A DNA stretch of 64,000 nucleotides, from the NCBI RefSeq assembly GCF_018736145.1, contig NZ_CP059997.1, positions 1,177,501 to 1,241,500 on the forward strand, given 5' to 3'. Positions 47,236-55,671 of the stretch are shown one piece after another. Origin of the DNA: Amycolatopsis sp. CA-230715. Lineage in GTDB: Bacteria > Actinomycetota > Actinomycetes > Mycobacteriales > Pseudonocardiaceae. Position 1 is the first letter of the stretch, and each line of letters starts with the position of its first letter. Both the position numbers and the translations under genes were made by a program. The notes under the pieces are model-generated. The model saw only the letters and a list, made by a program, of their open reading frames with translations. It made no database searches and had not been told where the DNA came from.

Positions 47236-47736
47236 CGCGCGGCGTACCTGACCCCGCAGGAATCCGCGGCGCTGGTGACCGCGATCGAGGTGCCCGGTGT
47301 GTCCTCGGACGTGTTCACCACGGTGCGCAACCGCGCCGCCGACGTGTTCGTTCGTGCTCGACCGGCTCACCGGGCCCGATTCCGCCTGGGCGGGGCTCAT
47401 CGATCCGCGGCGCGTCGCGATGGTGGGGCATTCGGTGGGCGGAGCCAACTCGATCGGCGCGATGCGTGCGGACCACCGGATCCGCGCGGGGGTGGACCTG
47501 GACGGTCAGCTCCACGTCCAGCCGGACGGCCTTGACCGCCGTTCCTGTTGCTCGGCAGGCCAAGCCACCGCCCGGCTGGCGTCGATGCGACGTAGGACCG
47601 GCGTGGTCCGGCCTGACCGGGTGGGATCGTCGCGAGCACCGGCCACAACGCGTTCACCGATCACCCGCTGCTGGCCGAACAGCTCGGGCAGGACCGGCCA
47701 TCCCCGTGGTATCCCGAAGTGTCACGCTGGCCGTGA
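47236..47736 (+). pseudogene. Alpha/beta hydrolase (PAF-acetylhydrolase/lipase-like), frameshifted remnant
   Basis: Three consecutive frames carry one protein. They are AAYLTPQESAALVTAIEVPG; then SFVLDRLTGPDSAWAGLIDP with RRVAMVGHSVGGANSIGAMR, the nucleophile elbow; then STGHNAFTDHPLLAEQLGQD, the catalytic His, ending at TGA 47734-47736. Shifts lie near 47340 and between 47530 and 47640. The first part of the protein is missing. The remnant overlaps the convergent peptidase gene end by 15 bp. Confidence 0.75.
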
Positions 47737-49221
47737 GCCCGGTTGCGCGGCGCAGAACCGGTCCTGCGACGGCATCGTTCCGGAGACGAGATGCGCGGTG
47801 GCCAGTTCGTCCGCGCACGCGTTGCGGCCGGGGTAGACGCCGTGCCCGCCTTGGTCGATCGTGACCAGCCTGGCCCGGTTCCCGAGCGCGTGTCGCAGTT
47901 GGACGCCACCGGCGTAGATCGTGGCCGGGTCGCGGAGGTTCTGCAGGATCAGGACGTCGGCCCCGCCGTCACCGGTGATCTCGGTGGGCTTTTCCTTCGG
48001 TGCCAACGGCCATCGCGCGCATGGGGTGATGTTCGCGGTCATGGCGCCGACCATGGGGTACCGCCACCGGTCGGTCCGGACCGCGCGCTGGTAGTGCTCG
48101 ATCGACTTCGGCCACGGGACGTCACCACAAGTCACCGCGAGGTAGGCCGAAACGAAGTTGTCGCCGAGCGAAGGGGCGCCGGTTGGCGCCTTGCCGTCGG
48201 CGAGGTTCCGCCAAAGCTGGGCGAGGGCGGGGAATGCTTCGTCCGCGTAGAGCTGGAAGCGGGTCGTCTGCCGGAATCCGTCCCCGTTCAACCCGCCGAC
48301 CGGTTTCTCGTCGAGTGCGGCGGCGATCGCGAAGTACGTCTGCCGCACCTCGTTTTCGTTGTGCCCCAACCGGTACGCGTCGTGCCGGGCGGCGGCCCAC
48401 CGGGCGAAGTCGGAGAAGCGCAGCTCCATGCCGAGCCCCCAGTTCCGGAACTGCTCCCGCCACACCATTTCCGGACTGGCGGCGCTGTCGAGGAGGAACC
48501 GGTCGCCTTTGCCGGGGAACAGCGCCAAGTACACCGAGCCGAGATAAGTTCCGTACGAGGTCCCGAAGTAGGAGATCCGCCGCTCCCCCAGCGCTTGCCG
48601 GATCCGGTCCATGTCGCGCGCGGTGTTCCTCGTGGTCAGGTGCGGCAGATTCGTCCCACCGTTGGCGGCGCACTGCTTCGCGATTTCCTCCGCCCGCCCG
48701 GCTTGCGCGATCACGTCGGCCGGTCCGTGCGCGTAGGTCCCGAACGCGGCCGCCTGCTGCTCCGGTGAAAGCTTGCAGGTGACCGGGGTGCTGTGGCCGA
48801 CGCCGCGCGGATCGAACCCGATCAGGTCGTAGGTGTCCAGCAGGCTTTCCGGCACCTTCCGGTTCGCGACCACCACCGGCAGGTCCAGTCCGGGTGCCCC
48901 GGGGCCGCCGGGGTTGACCAGGAGCGCGCCCCGCCGTTTCGCCGGGTTTCCGCTGCGGAGCCGTGAGACCGCGAGTTCCATCTTCGCGCCGTCTGGTCTG
49001 GAGTAGTCCACGGGAACGTCGAGTTTTCCGCATTCGAGCTTGTTGGTTCGTGGGGTCGTGGGTGGTTCCGGGCACGGGGCCCAGGTGATTCTCGGTGCCT
49101 CGTCTGCTGCTCCTGGTGCTGCGGCTCCTGGTGCTGCGGTGCTCGGTGCTGCGGTGGCTAGTGCCATCGTGGTTGCGGCGAGGGTTATCGCTGTGGCTCT
49201 GCTGAGCATCCGTGACGGCAT
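47722..49221 (-). CDS. Secreted alpha/beta-hydrolase peptidase (tripeptidyl aminopeptidase type)
   Basis: A 499-residue exported serine peptidase. Signal peptide MPSRMLSRATAITLAATTMA... to about residue 31, followed by an Ala-Pro-Gly-rich repeat. Catalytic nucleophile in RISYFGTSYGTYLGSVYLAL; oxyanion region LLVNPGGPGAPG; C-terminal TAP-like domain with aspartate in LILQNLRDPATIYAGG and His in VTIDQGGHGVY. Homologous to Streptomyces SlpD/SlpE and TAP enzymes that cleave tripeptides from protein N-termini. ATG 49221 has AGGAAGGATCGGAA upstream. The POT transporter elsewhere in the window could take up its products. Confidence 0.86.
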   Translation of the reverse strand: MPSRMLSRATAITLAATTMALATAAPSTAAPGAAAPGAADEAPRITWAPCPEPPTTPRTNKLECGKLDVPVDYSRPDGAKMELAVSRLRSGNPAKRRGALLVNPGGPGAPGLDLPVVVANRKVPESLLDTYDLIGFDPRGVGHSTPVTCKLSPEQQAAAFGTYAHGPADVIAQAGRAEEIAKQCAANGGTNLPHLTTRNTARDMDRIRQALGERRISYFGTSYGTYLGSVYLALFPGKGDRFLLDSAASPEMVWREQFRNWGLGMELRFSDFARWAAARHDAYRLGHNENEVRQTYFAIAAALDEKPVGGLNGDGFRQTTRFQLYADEAFPALAQLWRNLADGKAPTGAPSLGDNFVSAYLAVTCGDVPWPKSIEHYQRAVRTDRWRYPMVGAMTANITPCARWPLAPKEKPTEITGDGGADVLILQNLRDPATIYAGGVQLRHALGNRARLVTIDQGGHGVYPGRNACADELATAHLVSGTMPSQDRFCAAQPGSRPA

Positions 49222-49667
49222 TTCCGATCCTTCCTGGCAGGGTGTCCGGGGAAGCCTGCCGGTGACGGCTGTCGTTCGCACTGGGGTGCGCTCCCGGGCC
49301 GGGGGTACGGTCCGCCCGACTTCCTCCTTCTGACAGACCCTTCATGTATTGTGGAAATTGGGGGCTGCATTTTTGGTTTGCTCGCGTTTTTGGGTTTTGC
49401 TCGCGTGTTTGGTGGGCACGGTGAAAGTTTCAGGCACGCCTGCGGCGCGCCGTTGGCAACTGCCGCTCCTCGGTGCGGGTTCCGTCGTTGGTCACCAGCG
49501 GCAGTTGCCAACGGAACGAAAACCCTTGGTCGCCTTGGGGTAGCGTCCCCGACGCATTGACGGTCCCGTTCGTTTTTTGGCCTGCGGTGTCGTTGTGGGC
49601 GCGTTGTGGCAGGTTGTGATCATTTCTGTACCCGATCGGGTGATGGATTGAGCGGTAGAATTGTTTT
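49222..49667. other. Intergenic region with an 18-bp inverted repeat
   Basis: 446 bp between the divergent peptidase and DUF222-HNH genes, G+C-poor for this genome. Inverted arms of 18 bp (CCGTTGGCAACTGCCGCT at 49450-49467 and its complement at 49497-49514) enclose 29 nt. The arms have no similarity to known terminators here. The region otherwise shows T-rich tracts (TTTTTGGGTTTTGC near 49387) and no small gene I can support. Confidence 0.55.
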
Positions 49668-50795
49668 GTGGACGTATTAGAGAAGTCTGAAGAGCGGGTT
49701 GTTGCTGATTCTGCGGAGCATTGGAAGAGGTGGTCTCGATATGGGCAGGCGATGTTGCTGCGGCAAATTGTGCAGATGAGACAGGTGCGGTCTCGAAGAT
49801 CGGTGCTTGCCTGGGTGGCGTTGTCGTGCAACTGCACCCAGGCGGGGGCGGAGCGGAAGGCGGCGCTCGCTGACGCGTTGACCGCATACCTGCCCCGCAC
49901 CCTCGAAGCCCTGGAGAACGGGGTCATTGACGAGGGCATGGCGGCGAAGGTGTTCGAGGCCACCGCCTGCGCGTCCCGGGAGGTGGCGCGGGAAGTGGAT
50001 GCGCGGGTGAAGTTCGAGAACAAGAACTCGGCTTCACTGCGGCGAATGGTCAACACGCTGCTGATGCGCATCGACCCGGAAGGATATGAGGCGCGGCGGC
50101 GGGCGAAGGCGGCGGCGCGGATGCTGGAGATCCGGCATGGGGATCACGGATCGTCGACCCTGTTCGCCGAACTGCCCTCCGACCGTGCCCAGGCCATCTA
50201 CGCCGCCTGCGATCGGGATGCGTTGGAGAAGAAGCGCAAGGGCGATAAGCGCACCATGGATCAGCTCCGGGTCGATGCACTGGTGGAACGCTGCCTGGGC
50301 GGGGAGTGCGGCGGTAAACCGAAAGCACAGATTTATGTCTACATCGACCTCCCGACCCTGATGGGCATGCGGAACAACCCGGGCGAACTCGCCGGGTGCG
50401 GAGAGATCTCACCCGAGATGGCCCGCGAGATCGCCTTCGACACCAACTCCGTCTGGAACCGCATCGTGTCGGAACCGATGACCGGGTTGCCGATCGACAT
50501 GGGCCGCAAGAGTTACCGGCCGTCGAAAAAGATGCGCAAATACGTGCAAGTCTTGCACCGCACCTGTTGCATGCTGGGATGTTCCCGGCCCGCCCAGTAT
50601 TCCGACCTCGACCACGCACAGCCCTGGAGCGAGGGCGGCGGCACCGACAAAATCAACATCCGGCCGTTTTGCCGGGTGCACCACGGCCTGCGTGACGAAC
50701 CAGGCTGGGAATTCCACACCGACGCCAACGGCGTCACCACCATCACCACCCCGGACGGCCGCACCTACACCGACGACCCCGAGGGATTCATCTGA
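49668..50795 (+). CDS. DUF222 + HNH nuclease domain protein (13E12 type)
   Basis: A 375-residue protein. DUF222 occupies about 1-280 (ALADALTAYLPRTLEALENG; STLFAELPSDRAQAIYAACD). The HNH motif follows with a zinc-binding CCMLGCSRPAQYSDLDHAQP and CRVHHGLRDEPGWEFH. Intact, unlike the gene at 2776-4028. Family function is unknown; a DNA nuclease activity is expected from HNH residues. GTG 49668 opens MDVLEKSEERVVADS. It lies next to a G+C-poor stretch with an inverted repeat. Confidence 0.85.
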   Translation: MDVLEKSEERVVADSAEHWKRWSRYGQAMLLRQIVQMRQVRSRRSVLAWVALSCNCTQAGAERKAALADALTAYLPRTLEALENGVIDEGMAAKVFEATACASREVAREVDARVKFENKNSASLRRMVNTLLMRIDPEGYEARRRAKAAARMLEIRHGDHGSSTLFAELPSDRAQAIYAACDRDALEKKRKGDKRTMDQLRVDALVERCLGGECGGKPKAQIYVYIDLPTLMGMRNNPGELAGCGEISPEMAREIAFDTNSVWNRIVSEPMTGLPIDMGRKSYRPSKKMRKYVQVLHRTCCMLGCSRPAQYSDLDHAQPWSEGGGTDKINIRPFCRVHHGLRDEPGWEFHTDANGVTTITTPDGRTYTDDPEGFI

Positions 50796-51011
50796 TCTGC
50801 GGGGTGCACGGGCGACAGCAGCGCGCCCGATGGCCGCATCTGCGCCGAACCCGTTGCGGATTCAGCTGACCGGGCACGAGGATCACGCCAGGTCGGCGCG
50901 GTGAGCGGGTCCAGCACCAGCTCGCGCACGTGCGTCGGCGCGGCAGCCGTGGCGCGACAGCCGTATGGTGGCGAGGAAGGATCTTCAGCGGGACAGGGTG
51001 GGTCGAAACGT

Positions 51012-52115
51012 ATGGTGCGCAACGCAATCGTGGTCGGCGGCGGGATCGCCGGGCACTCCGCGGCACTCGCGCTGCTGCAGGCGGGTTTCGCGGTCACGGT
51101 GCTCGAACAACGCCCCGAGGAAGACGGCCTCGGCTCGTTCCTCCGGCTGAACCCCAACGGCCTGGACGCCCTGTCCGCGCTCGACCTGCTCGATCGCGTG
51201 GCAGGCGTGTCGTTTCCCGTCGAGCACGTCGAACGGCGGGAACTGAACGGGGAAGTGCTCGTGCGGCGCGCGCTCTCCGACCCGCTGCCCGATCGCGGCC
51301 TCGGCGCCCGGTTCATCACCTGGGCCAACCTGGCCGGTGCCCTGCGCGACGAGGCCGCGCGGCGGGGCGCCACCGTCCGGCACGGTGCGCGCGTCGTCGA
51401 TGCCGCGCCCACCGGTGACGGCGTGCGGGCGCTACTGGCCGATGGCGGCCAGCTCGAAGGGGACGTGCTGATCGGCGCCGACGGGACGTGGTCCACCATC
51501 CGCACCGTCATCGACCCGGCCGCACCGGCACCGGAACACCGCGGATCCCGCACCGTCTACGGGTACGCGCCCGCCGCGGACGTTCCCCCGGCACCCGCCC
51601 AGCTGCGGAGCTACCGCGGCCCCGCGCACTGGCTCGCCCACCTCGACGACCCGGACACCGGTGAAATCTTCTTCTTCACCAACATCAAAACGCCGGAACC
51701 ACTCCCCTCCCCCGGCCCCGGCACCGAGGACTGGCGCACCGAACTGCTCCGGAACTGGGACCACGACGACATTCCCGCGCGCATCCTCGCCGCCGCCACC
51801 CGGATCAGGGCCTCCGACGACCGCGCGCTGCACCACCTGCCGCGCTGGCACACCGACCGCATGGTCGTCATCGGCGACGCCGCCCACGCCGCCCCGCCCG
51901 CCTCGGAGCAGGGCGGCTGCCTCGCCATCGAAGACGCGGTCGTGCTCGGGCAGTGCCTCCGCGATCTCGAACCGCCGTCCGCGCTGAGCCGCTTCGAACA
52001 GGAACGCCGGGAGCGGGTCGAGAAGATCATCGCCATGGCCACCGGGCGCGCCGAAATCGGCGATCCACGATGGACACACGAGTACCACCTCAGCTGGGAA
52101 ACGCCGCTCCGGTAA
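51012..52115 (+). CDS. FAD-dependent monooxygenase (PHBH-fold)
   Basis: A 367-residue flavoprotein. N-terminal dinucleotide motif VVGGGIAGHSAALALLQAGF, then VTVLEQRPEEDGLGSFLRLN. The DG motif is GDVLIGADGTWSTIR and the third FAD motif MVVIGDAAHAAPPASEQGGC. Similar to tetracycline- and aromatic-hydroxylating single-component monooxygenases. No partner; its 3' end overlaps the convergent aminotransferase-like gene by 26 bp. The promoter region (50796-51011) shows nothing notable. Confidence 0.83.
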   Translation: MVRNAIVVGGGIAGHSAALALLQAGFAVTVLEQRPEEDGLGSFLRLNPNGLDALSALDLLDRVAGVSFPVEHVERRELNGEVLVRRALSDPLPDRGLGARFITWANLAGALRDEAARRGATVRHGARVVDAAPTGDGVRALLADGGQLEGDVLIGADGTWSTIRTVIDPAAPAPEHRGSRTVYGYAPAADVPPAPAQLRSYRGPAHWLAHLDDPDTGEIFFFTNIKTPEPLPSPGPGTEDWRTELLRNWDHDDIPARILAAATRIRASDDRALHHLPRWHTDRMVVIGDAAHAAPPASEQGGCLAIEDAVVLGQCLRDLEPPSALSRFEQERRERVEKIIAMATGRAEIGDPRWTHEYHLSWETPLR

Positions 52116-53406
52116 GGACTTCGGACAACGCCGCCGCCAGCTTGTCGACACCGGCGTGGAGATCGGCGCGGTCGATCGTCAAGGGCGGGGCGATGCGGAA
52201 GATCCCGCCCATCCCGGGCAGCTGCACGATGTTCATGTGCAGCCCGCGGTCGAGGCAGGCGGCGGTCACGGCCCGGCCGAGGCGGTCGGCCGGTGCCTTG
52301 CTTTCCTTGTCCGCCACCAGTTCGATCCCCTGGAGCAGACCGCGTCCCCGCACGTCGCCCACCACCTCGAAGCGGTCGCGAAGCTCCAGCAGCCGGTCGG
52401 CCAGCTCCTTGCCCAGCACCTGCGCCCGCTCCACCAGGCCGTCGCGCGCCAGCACGTCCAACACGGTCAACGCGACGGAAGCCGCGAGCGGATCCGAGAC
52501 ATGCGTTGTGTAGAACAGGAAATCGCGGTCGTGGCACACCTGCTCGATCTCCGTCGAGGTCATCACCACCGCCACTGGCAGCCCGGCGCCGAGCGTTTTC
52601 GACAGGGTCAGCAGATCGGGGACGACCCCGTCGCGTTCGAACGCGTACATGGTTCCGGTGCGCCCCAGCCCGGTCTGCGCCTCGTCCGCGATGAGCAGCA
52701 TTCCCCGTGCCGCGCACAGGTCCCGCAGCCGCGCGAGGTAGCCGTCGGGCAGTTCGATGATCCCGCCGGAGGACAGGATCGGTTCGAAGAGACAGGCCGC
52801 GAGGCTGCCGGAGGACTGCCGGTCGACGAGCGCGAAACCGTAGTCGAGTTCGGTTTCCCAGTCGTAGGAACCGTCGGGGTGCCGGAACGGTGAGCGGTAG
52901 GCGTTGGGCGTCGGCAGGGTGAGGGTGCCCGGCGCCGGGGGCCCGTAGCCGCGCCGTCCCGCGGAGAACGTGGCCGCCGCCGCACCCGAGGTCATCCCGT
53001 GCCACGACCGGTCGAAGGCCACGATCTCGTAGTTCCCGGTGTACAGCTTGGCCATCTTGACGGCGGCCTCGTTCGCCTCGGCTCCGGTGCTGAGCAACAA
53101 CATCCGGCTCAGCTGTGCGGGAAGCGAATCGGCGAGCCGTTCGGCGAGCTCGATCACGGGACGGCTCAGCATCCCGGAATAGAGGTGGTCGAGGCTGCCC
53201 GCCGCCTTGGCCACGGCGCGGACGACGTCGGGGTGCGAATGCCCGAGCAGCGCGCTCATCTGCCCGGACGTGAAGTCCAGGATCGCCCGCCCCTCGGAGT
53301 CGTAGACGTACGACCCGGCGGTGCGCTCGATGATGCGCGGCGAGAACGAACCGCCGTACCTGACCAGGTGGTTCGTGGCGGAACGCCAGAAGCTCTGCTC
53401 GTCCAT
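52090..53406 (-). CDS. dgdA: 2,2-dialkylglycine decarboxylase, PLP-dependent class III
   Basis: A 438-residue PLP enzyme that decarboxylates 2,2-dialkylglycines (e.g. 2-aminoisobutyrate) and transaminates pyruvate. It shares long stretches with Burkholderia DgdA: HLVRYGGSFSPRIIERTAGS, AILDFTSGQMSALLGHSHPD, and PDLLTLSKTLGAGLP with PLP-Lys270. LFYTTHVSDPLAASVALTVL and MNIVQLPGMGGIFRIAPPLT are also present. General class-III transaminases differ at these positions. ATG 53406 follows GGGAGCGGAG. Divergent from a GntR-type gene with an inverted repeat in between, so probably induced by its amino-acid substrate. Confidence 0.85.
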   Translation of the reverse strand: MDEQSFWRSATNHLVRYGGSFSPRIIERTAGSYVYDSEGRAILDFTSGQMSALLGHSHPDVVRAVAKAAGSLDHLYSGMLSRPVIELAERLADSLPAQLSRMLLLSTGAEANEAAVKMAKLYTGNYEIVAFDRSWHGMTSGAAAATFSAGRRGYGPPAPGTLTLPTPNAYRSPFRHPDGSYDWETELDYGFALVDRQSSGSLAACLFEPILSSGGIIELPDGYLARLRDLCAARGMLLIADEAQTGLGRTGTMYAFERDGVVPDLLTLSKTLGAGLPVAVVMTSTEIEQVCHDRDFLFYTTHVSDPLAASVALTVLDVLARDGLVERAQVLGKELADRLLELRDRFEVVGDVRGRGLLQGIELVADKESKAPADRLGRAVTAACLDRGLHMNIVQLPGMGGIFRIAPPLTIDRADLHAGVDKLAAALSEVLTGAAFPS

Positions 53407-53439
53407 CTCCGCTCCCGTCTCAGCAGCATGGGCCAAATA

Positions 53440-53459
53440 AGACCTATTGAACTAGGTCT
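53440..53459. promoter_or_regulatory. Inverted repeat between dgdA and the GntR gene
   Basis: AGACCTATTGAACTAGGTCT: arms AGACCTA/TAGGTCT with a 6-bp spacer, 34 bp from the dgdA start. It fits a GntR operator in the 94-bp divergent gap. Confidence 0.6.
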
Positions 53460-53500
53460 AATGCCGATGGGTCAACCGCGCCCGGCTGAACTACAGTGCG

Positions 53501-54433
53501 GTGGTGGACAGCGACATCCAGGTGAGCCGTCAGTCCGATGTGCCCATCTACCGCCAGATCGTGACCCAGCTGTCGTTCATGATCGAGACCGGCGATCTCG
53601 GGGCGGGGCAAACCCTGCCCAGCGCCCGGCTACTCGCGGACAACCTGCACATCAACCGCAACACGGTGGCCCGCGCGTACGCGGAACTGAGCGAACTGGG
53701 CCTCGTCGAAAGCCGAGGGCGCGGCGGGACGACCGTGGTGGGGCCCGGCCCGGCGCGGGAAAGCTCGCCGGCGCGCGACCGGGCCAGGGCGATACTCGAA
53801 GCGGCGGCACGGGAGTGCATCGACCTCGGCCTGTCCGCCGCCGAGATCCAGTCGCTCATGACCGGCCTCGCCGTGCGCGCCGAAGACGATCTCCTCAAGG
53901 TTTCGTTCGTGGAGTGCAACGAGGACCGCGCGAAGTACTTCGCCGGCGAACTCGAAGAGCGCATCGGCATCAGGGTGAAACCGCTCGTGCTCGGCGAATT
54001 CGACGCGGCGGGCGAACAAGCCGACCTCGTGCTCACGACGTTCTTCCACCTCGCCGAGGTCCGCGGCCAGTGGCGGCGGGGAACCGAGGTGGTCGCGATC
54101 GTGGTGGCGCCGCACGTGCAGACCCTGGTGAAGATCGCTTCGGTGCCCGAAGACCGGACCGTCGGCATCTGGTACTCCACAGAGGACCAGGCCGTCAGCA
54201 TCCGGGATTCGCTTACCCAGTCCGGAATCCGCAACATCGAGGTCCTCGACGGTGTCGAAGACCGGGACATCGAAGGCGTCGATCTCGTGGTGATCCCGAG
54301 CGAACTGCCCGAGCTGAAGTCCCGTTTGGACGGACGCGTCGCGGTCATCGAATTCGGCAACGTGCTCGACGCCGCGTCGATCCGCATGGTGACCGAGGTC
54401 GTCGGCGACATGCAGGCCGCCAAGCGCGCCTGA
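53501..54433 (+). CDS. GntR-family regulator with periplasmic-binding-like C-terminal domain
   Basis: A 310-residue regulator. The N-terminal winged helix of the YtrA/YhcF type is seen in PIYRQIVTQLSFMIETGDLG, LPSARLLADNLHINRNTVAR and ELGLVESRGRGGTTVV. The C-terminal 210 residues are not an aminotransferase or FCD domain. They carry an alternating strand-helix pattern ending in FGNVLDAASIRMVTEVVGDM and may form a type-2 binding-protein-like sensor. Divergent from dgdA. The start is GTG 53501 or 53504 (adjacent GTGs). The DgdR known in Burkholderia is a LysR protein, so control here is different. Confidence 0.75.
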   Translation: MVDSDIQVSRQSDVPIYRQIVTQLSFMIETGDLGAGQTLPSARLLADNLHINRNTVARAYAELSELGLVESRGRGGTTVVGPGPARESSPARDRARAILEAAARECIDLGLSAAEIQSLMTGLAVRAEDDLLKVSFVECNEDRAKYFAGELEERIGIRVKPLVLGEFDAAGEQADLVLTTFFHLAEVRGQWRRGTEVVAIVVAPHVQTLVKIASVPEDRTVGIWYSTEDQAVSIRDSLTQSGIRNIEVLDGVEDRDIEGVDLVVIPSELPELKSRLDGRVAVIEFGNVLDAASIRMVTEVVGDMQAAKRA

Positions 54434-54465
54434 GCCCGGCCCGGCGCGGACGCCTGGCCGGGCTC
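54432..54465. terminator. Hairpin between convergent genes
   Basis: A 10-bp stem (GAGCCCGGCC / GGCCGGGCTC) with a 14-nt loop starting at the GntR stop codon and ending 13 bp before the end of the convergent membrane-protein gene. Confidence 0.6.
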
Positions 54466-54477
54466 GGAGCACGCGGG

Positions 54478-54840
54478 TCAGTCGACGGTCTTCTTCCGCC
54501 GCAGGAGGTGGTACGCGATGGCGACCGCGAGTGCGGTGACGCTGACGGCCGCGGCGAACACCGGGTGCATGTCCTTCGACAGGCTCGGCGCGCGCTCGGG
54601 CCCGATCGCCCAGAGCGCCAGCGGGGTGGCGTAGGCCGCGGTGAGCGCGGCGGCCCACCAGCGAAGCGCGCGGAGACGGGCGTCGCGCAGGGTGCCGATC
54701 AGCACGAGCGCGACCGGGACGATGGCGATCATCGCGAACTGGCCGAGGACGAGGACCGGCACGGCCAAGGCCGAGATGATGACGGACCGCGAAACCGGGC
54801 GGGTGCCCGCACGTTCGTGGTGGAGGGTGGTGGCGGTCAT
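54478..54840 (-). CDS. Small membrane protein, hypothetical
   Basis: A 120-residue integral membrane protein with three predicted helices: ISALAVPVLVLGQFAMIAIV, ALRWWAAALTAAYATPLALW and HPVFAAAVSVTALAVAIAYH. A basic end LLRRKKTVD follows. GAGGAG lies 7 nt before ATG 54840. It starts 56 bp after the secreted SRPBCC gene on the same strand and is probably co-transcribed with it, under the divergent TetR. Family unrecognised. Confidence 0.65.
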   Translation of the reverse strand: MTATTLHHERAGTRPVSRSVIISALAVPVLVLGQFAMIAIVPVALVLIGTLRDARLRALRWWAAALTAAYATPLALWAIGPERAPSLSKDMHPVFAAAVSVTALAVAIAYHLLRRKKTVD

Positions 54841-54896
54841 TTCGTACTCCTCGATGTCGTGGTTCTGGTTGCGGGCAAGGGTTTTCCGGCGAACGG

Positions 54897-55556
54897 TCAG
54901 CGGTCGTCCCGGTGGTGGCACGGGTCGGCTTCGGCGGCGGCCTTGAGATCGCCCAGCCACGCCTCCAGTCCGGCGCCGAGGTAGCGGGTGGCGGTGGGCA
55001 CGTCGGCTTCGACCTGCGCGCCGGTCCAGGTCTCCTCGGTGCGCACCAGCACGCCGCCGCGGACCTTGGTGAAGTTCCAGACGTGCACGCCGTTGTCTAT
55101 ACGCAGCCCTTCCCCGATCGCGGGGCCGCTCCAGCGGACGCACTTGCCGTGCTGGAGCTGGTGGACCGTGGAGGTGATGGTCAGCGTGGTGTCGGGCGTG
55201 GTCTCGGTGGGCGGCGCGGGCGTGGTCCACCGGAACCGCGAGCCGGGCCGGAGCGGACCGGGGTCGAGGCGCTTCATGCTCGTGACGGGCGCCTGCCACG
55301 AAGGCCAGCGCGCCACGTCGGTCTGCAACCGCCAGATGGTGCTCAGCGGCGCCGTGATGACGGCCTCGGTCCGGTACTTGATCTTGGCGGCGGGATCGAC
55401 GGCTTCGCCTCGGCAGGTCAGCGGGGCGGTCGTGTGCTGAACCGGTGCGGCCTGGGCCGGTGCGACGGAGACGCCGAGGATGCCGACGGCCAGCGGGATC
55501 GCGAGCAGGGCGGCACGGCGGGCGCGGGACTGGGGCGAAGTGGTCGAGCGGGACAT
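54897..55556 (-). CDS. Secreted SRPBCC (START-like) domain protein
   Basis: A 219-residue exported protein. Signal peptide to about residue 36 (ALLAIPLAVGILGVSVAPAQA). The mature domain has the polyketide-cyclase/START pattern: TEAVITAPLSTIWRLQTDVA, WPSWQAPVTSMKRLDPGPLR and LGAGLEAWLGDLKAAAEAD. The fold encloses a hydrophobic pocket. Exported SRPBCC proteins are uncommon. It faces a TetR gene through paired GTTAGA-type sites, suggesting response to a lipophilic compound. Confidence 0.78.
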   Translation of the reverse strand: MSRSTTSPQSRARRAALLAIPLAVGILGVSVAPAQAAPVQHTTAPLTCRGEAVDPAAKIKYRTEAVITAPLSTIWRLQTDVARWPSWQAPVTSMKRLDPGPLRPGSRFRWTTPAPPTETTPDTTLTITSTVHQLQHGKCVRWSGPAIGEGLRIDNGVHVWNFTKVRGGVLVRTEETWTGAQVEADVPTATRYLGAGLEAWLGDLKAAAEADPCHHRDDR

Positions 55557-55592
55557 GTCAGGTCTCCTCGTGTCTTAGCGGGACTCGCTGTA

Positions 55593-55607
55593 GTTAGACG
55601 CTATAAC
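55593..55607. promoter_or_regulatory. TetR-type half of an operator pair, site 1
   Basis: GTTAGACGCTATAAC. The complement of site 2 (GTTAGAGGCTATCAC) matches it at 13 of 15 positions. It lies 37 bp upstream of the SRPBCC start, so binding would repress that gene. Confidence 0.55.
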
Positions 55608-55635
55608 TCTCACGTCGTGAGTGTCAATAGTTAAA

Positions 55636-55650
55636 GTGATAGCCTCTAAC
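55636..55650. promoter_or_regulatory. TetR-type half of an operator pair, site 2
   Basis: GTGATAGCCTCTAAC, opposite in orientation to site 1, 22 bp before the TetR ATG and just ahead of its AAGGAGGCAG ribosome site. The two sites are 28 bp apart. Confidence 0.55.
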
Positions 55651-55671
55651 TCCTGGCAAGGAGGCAGAACC

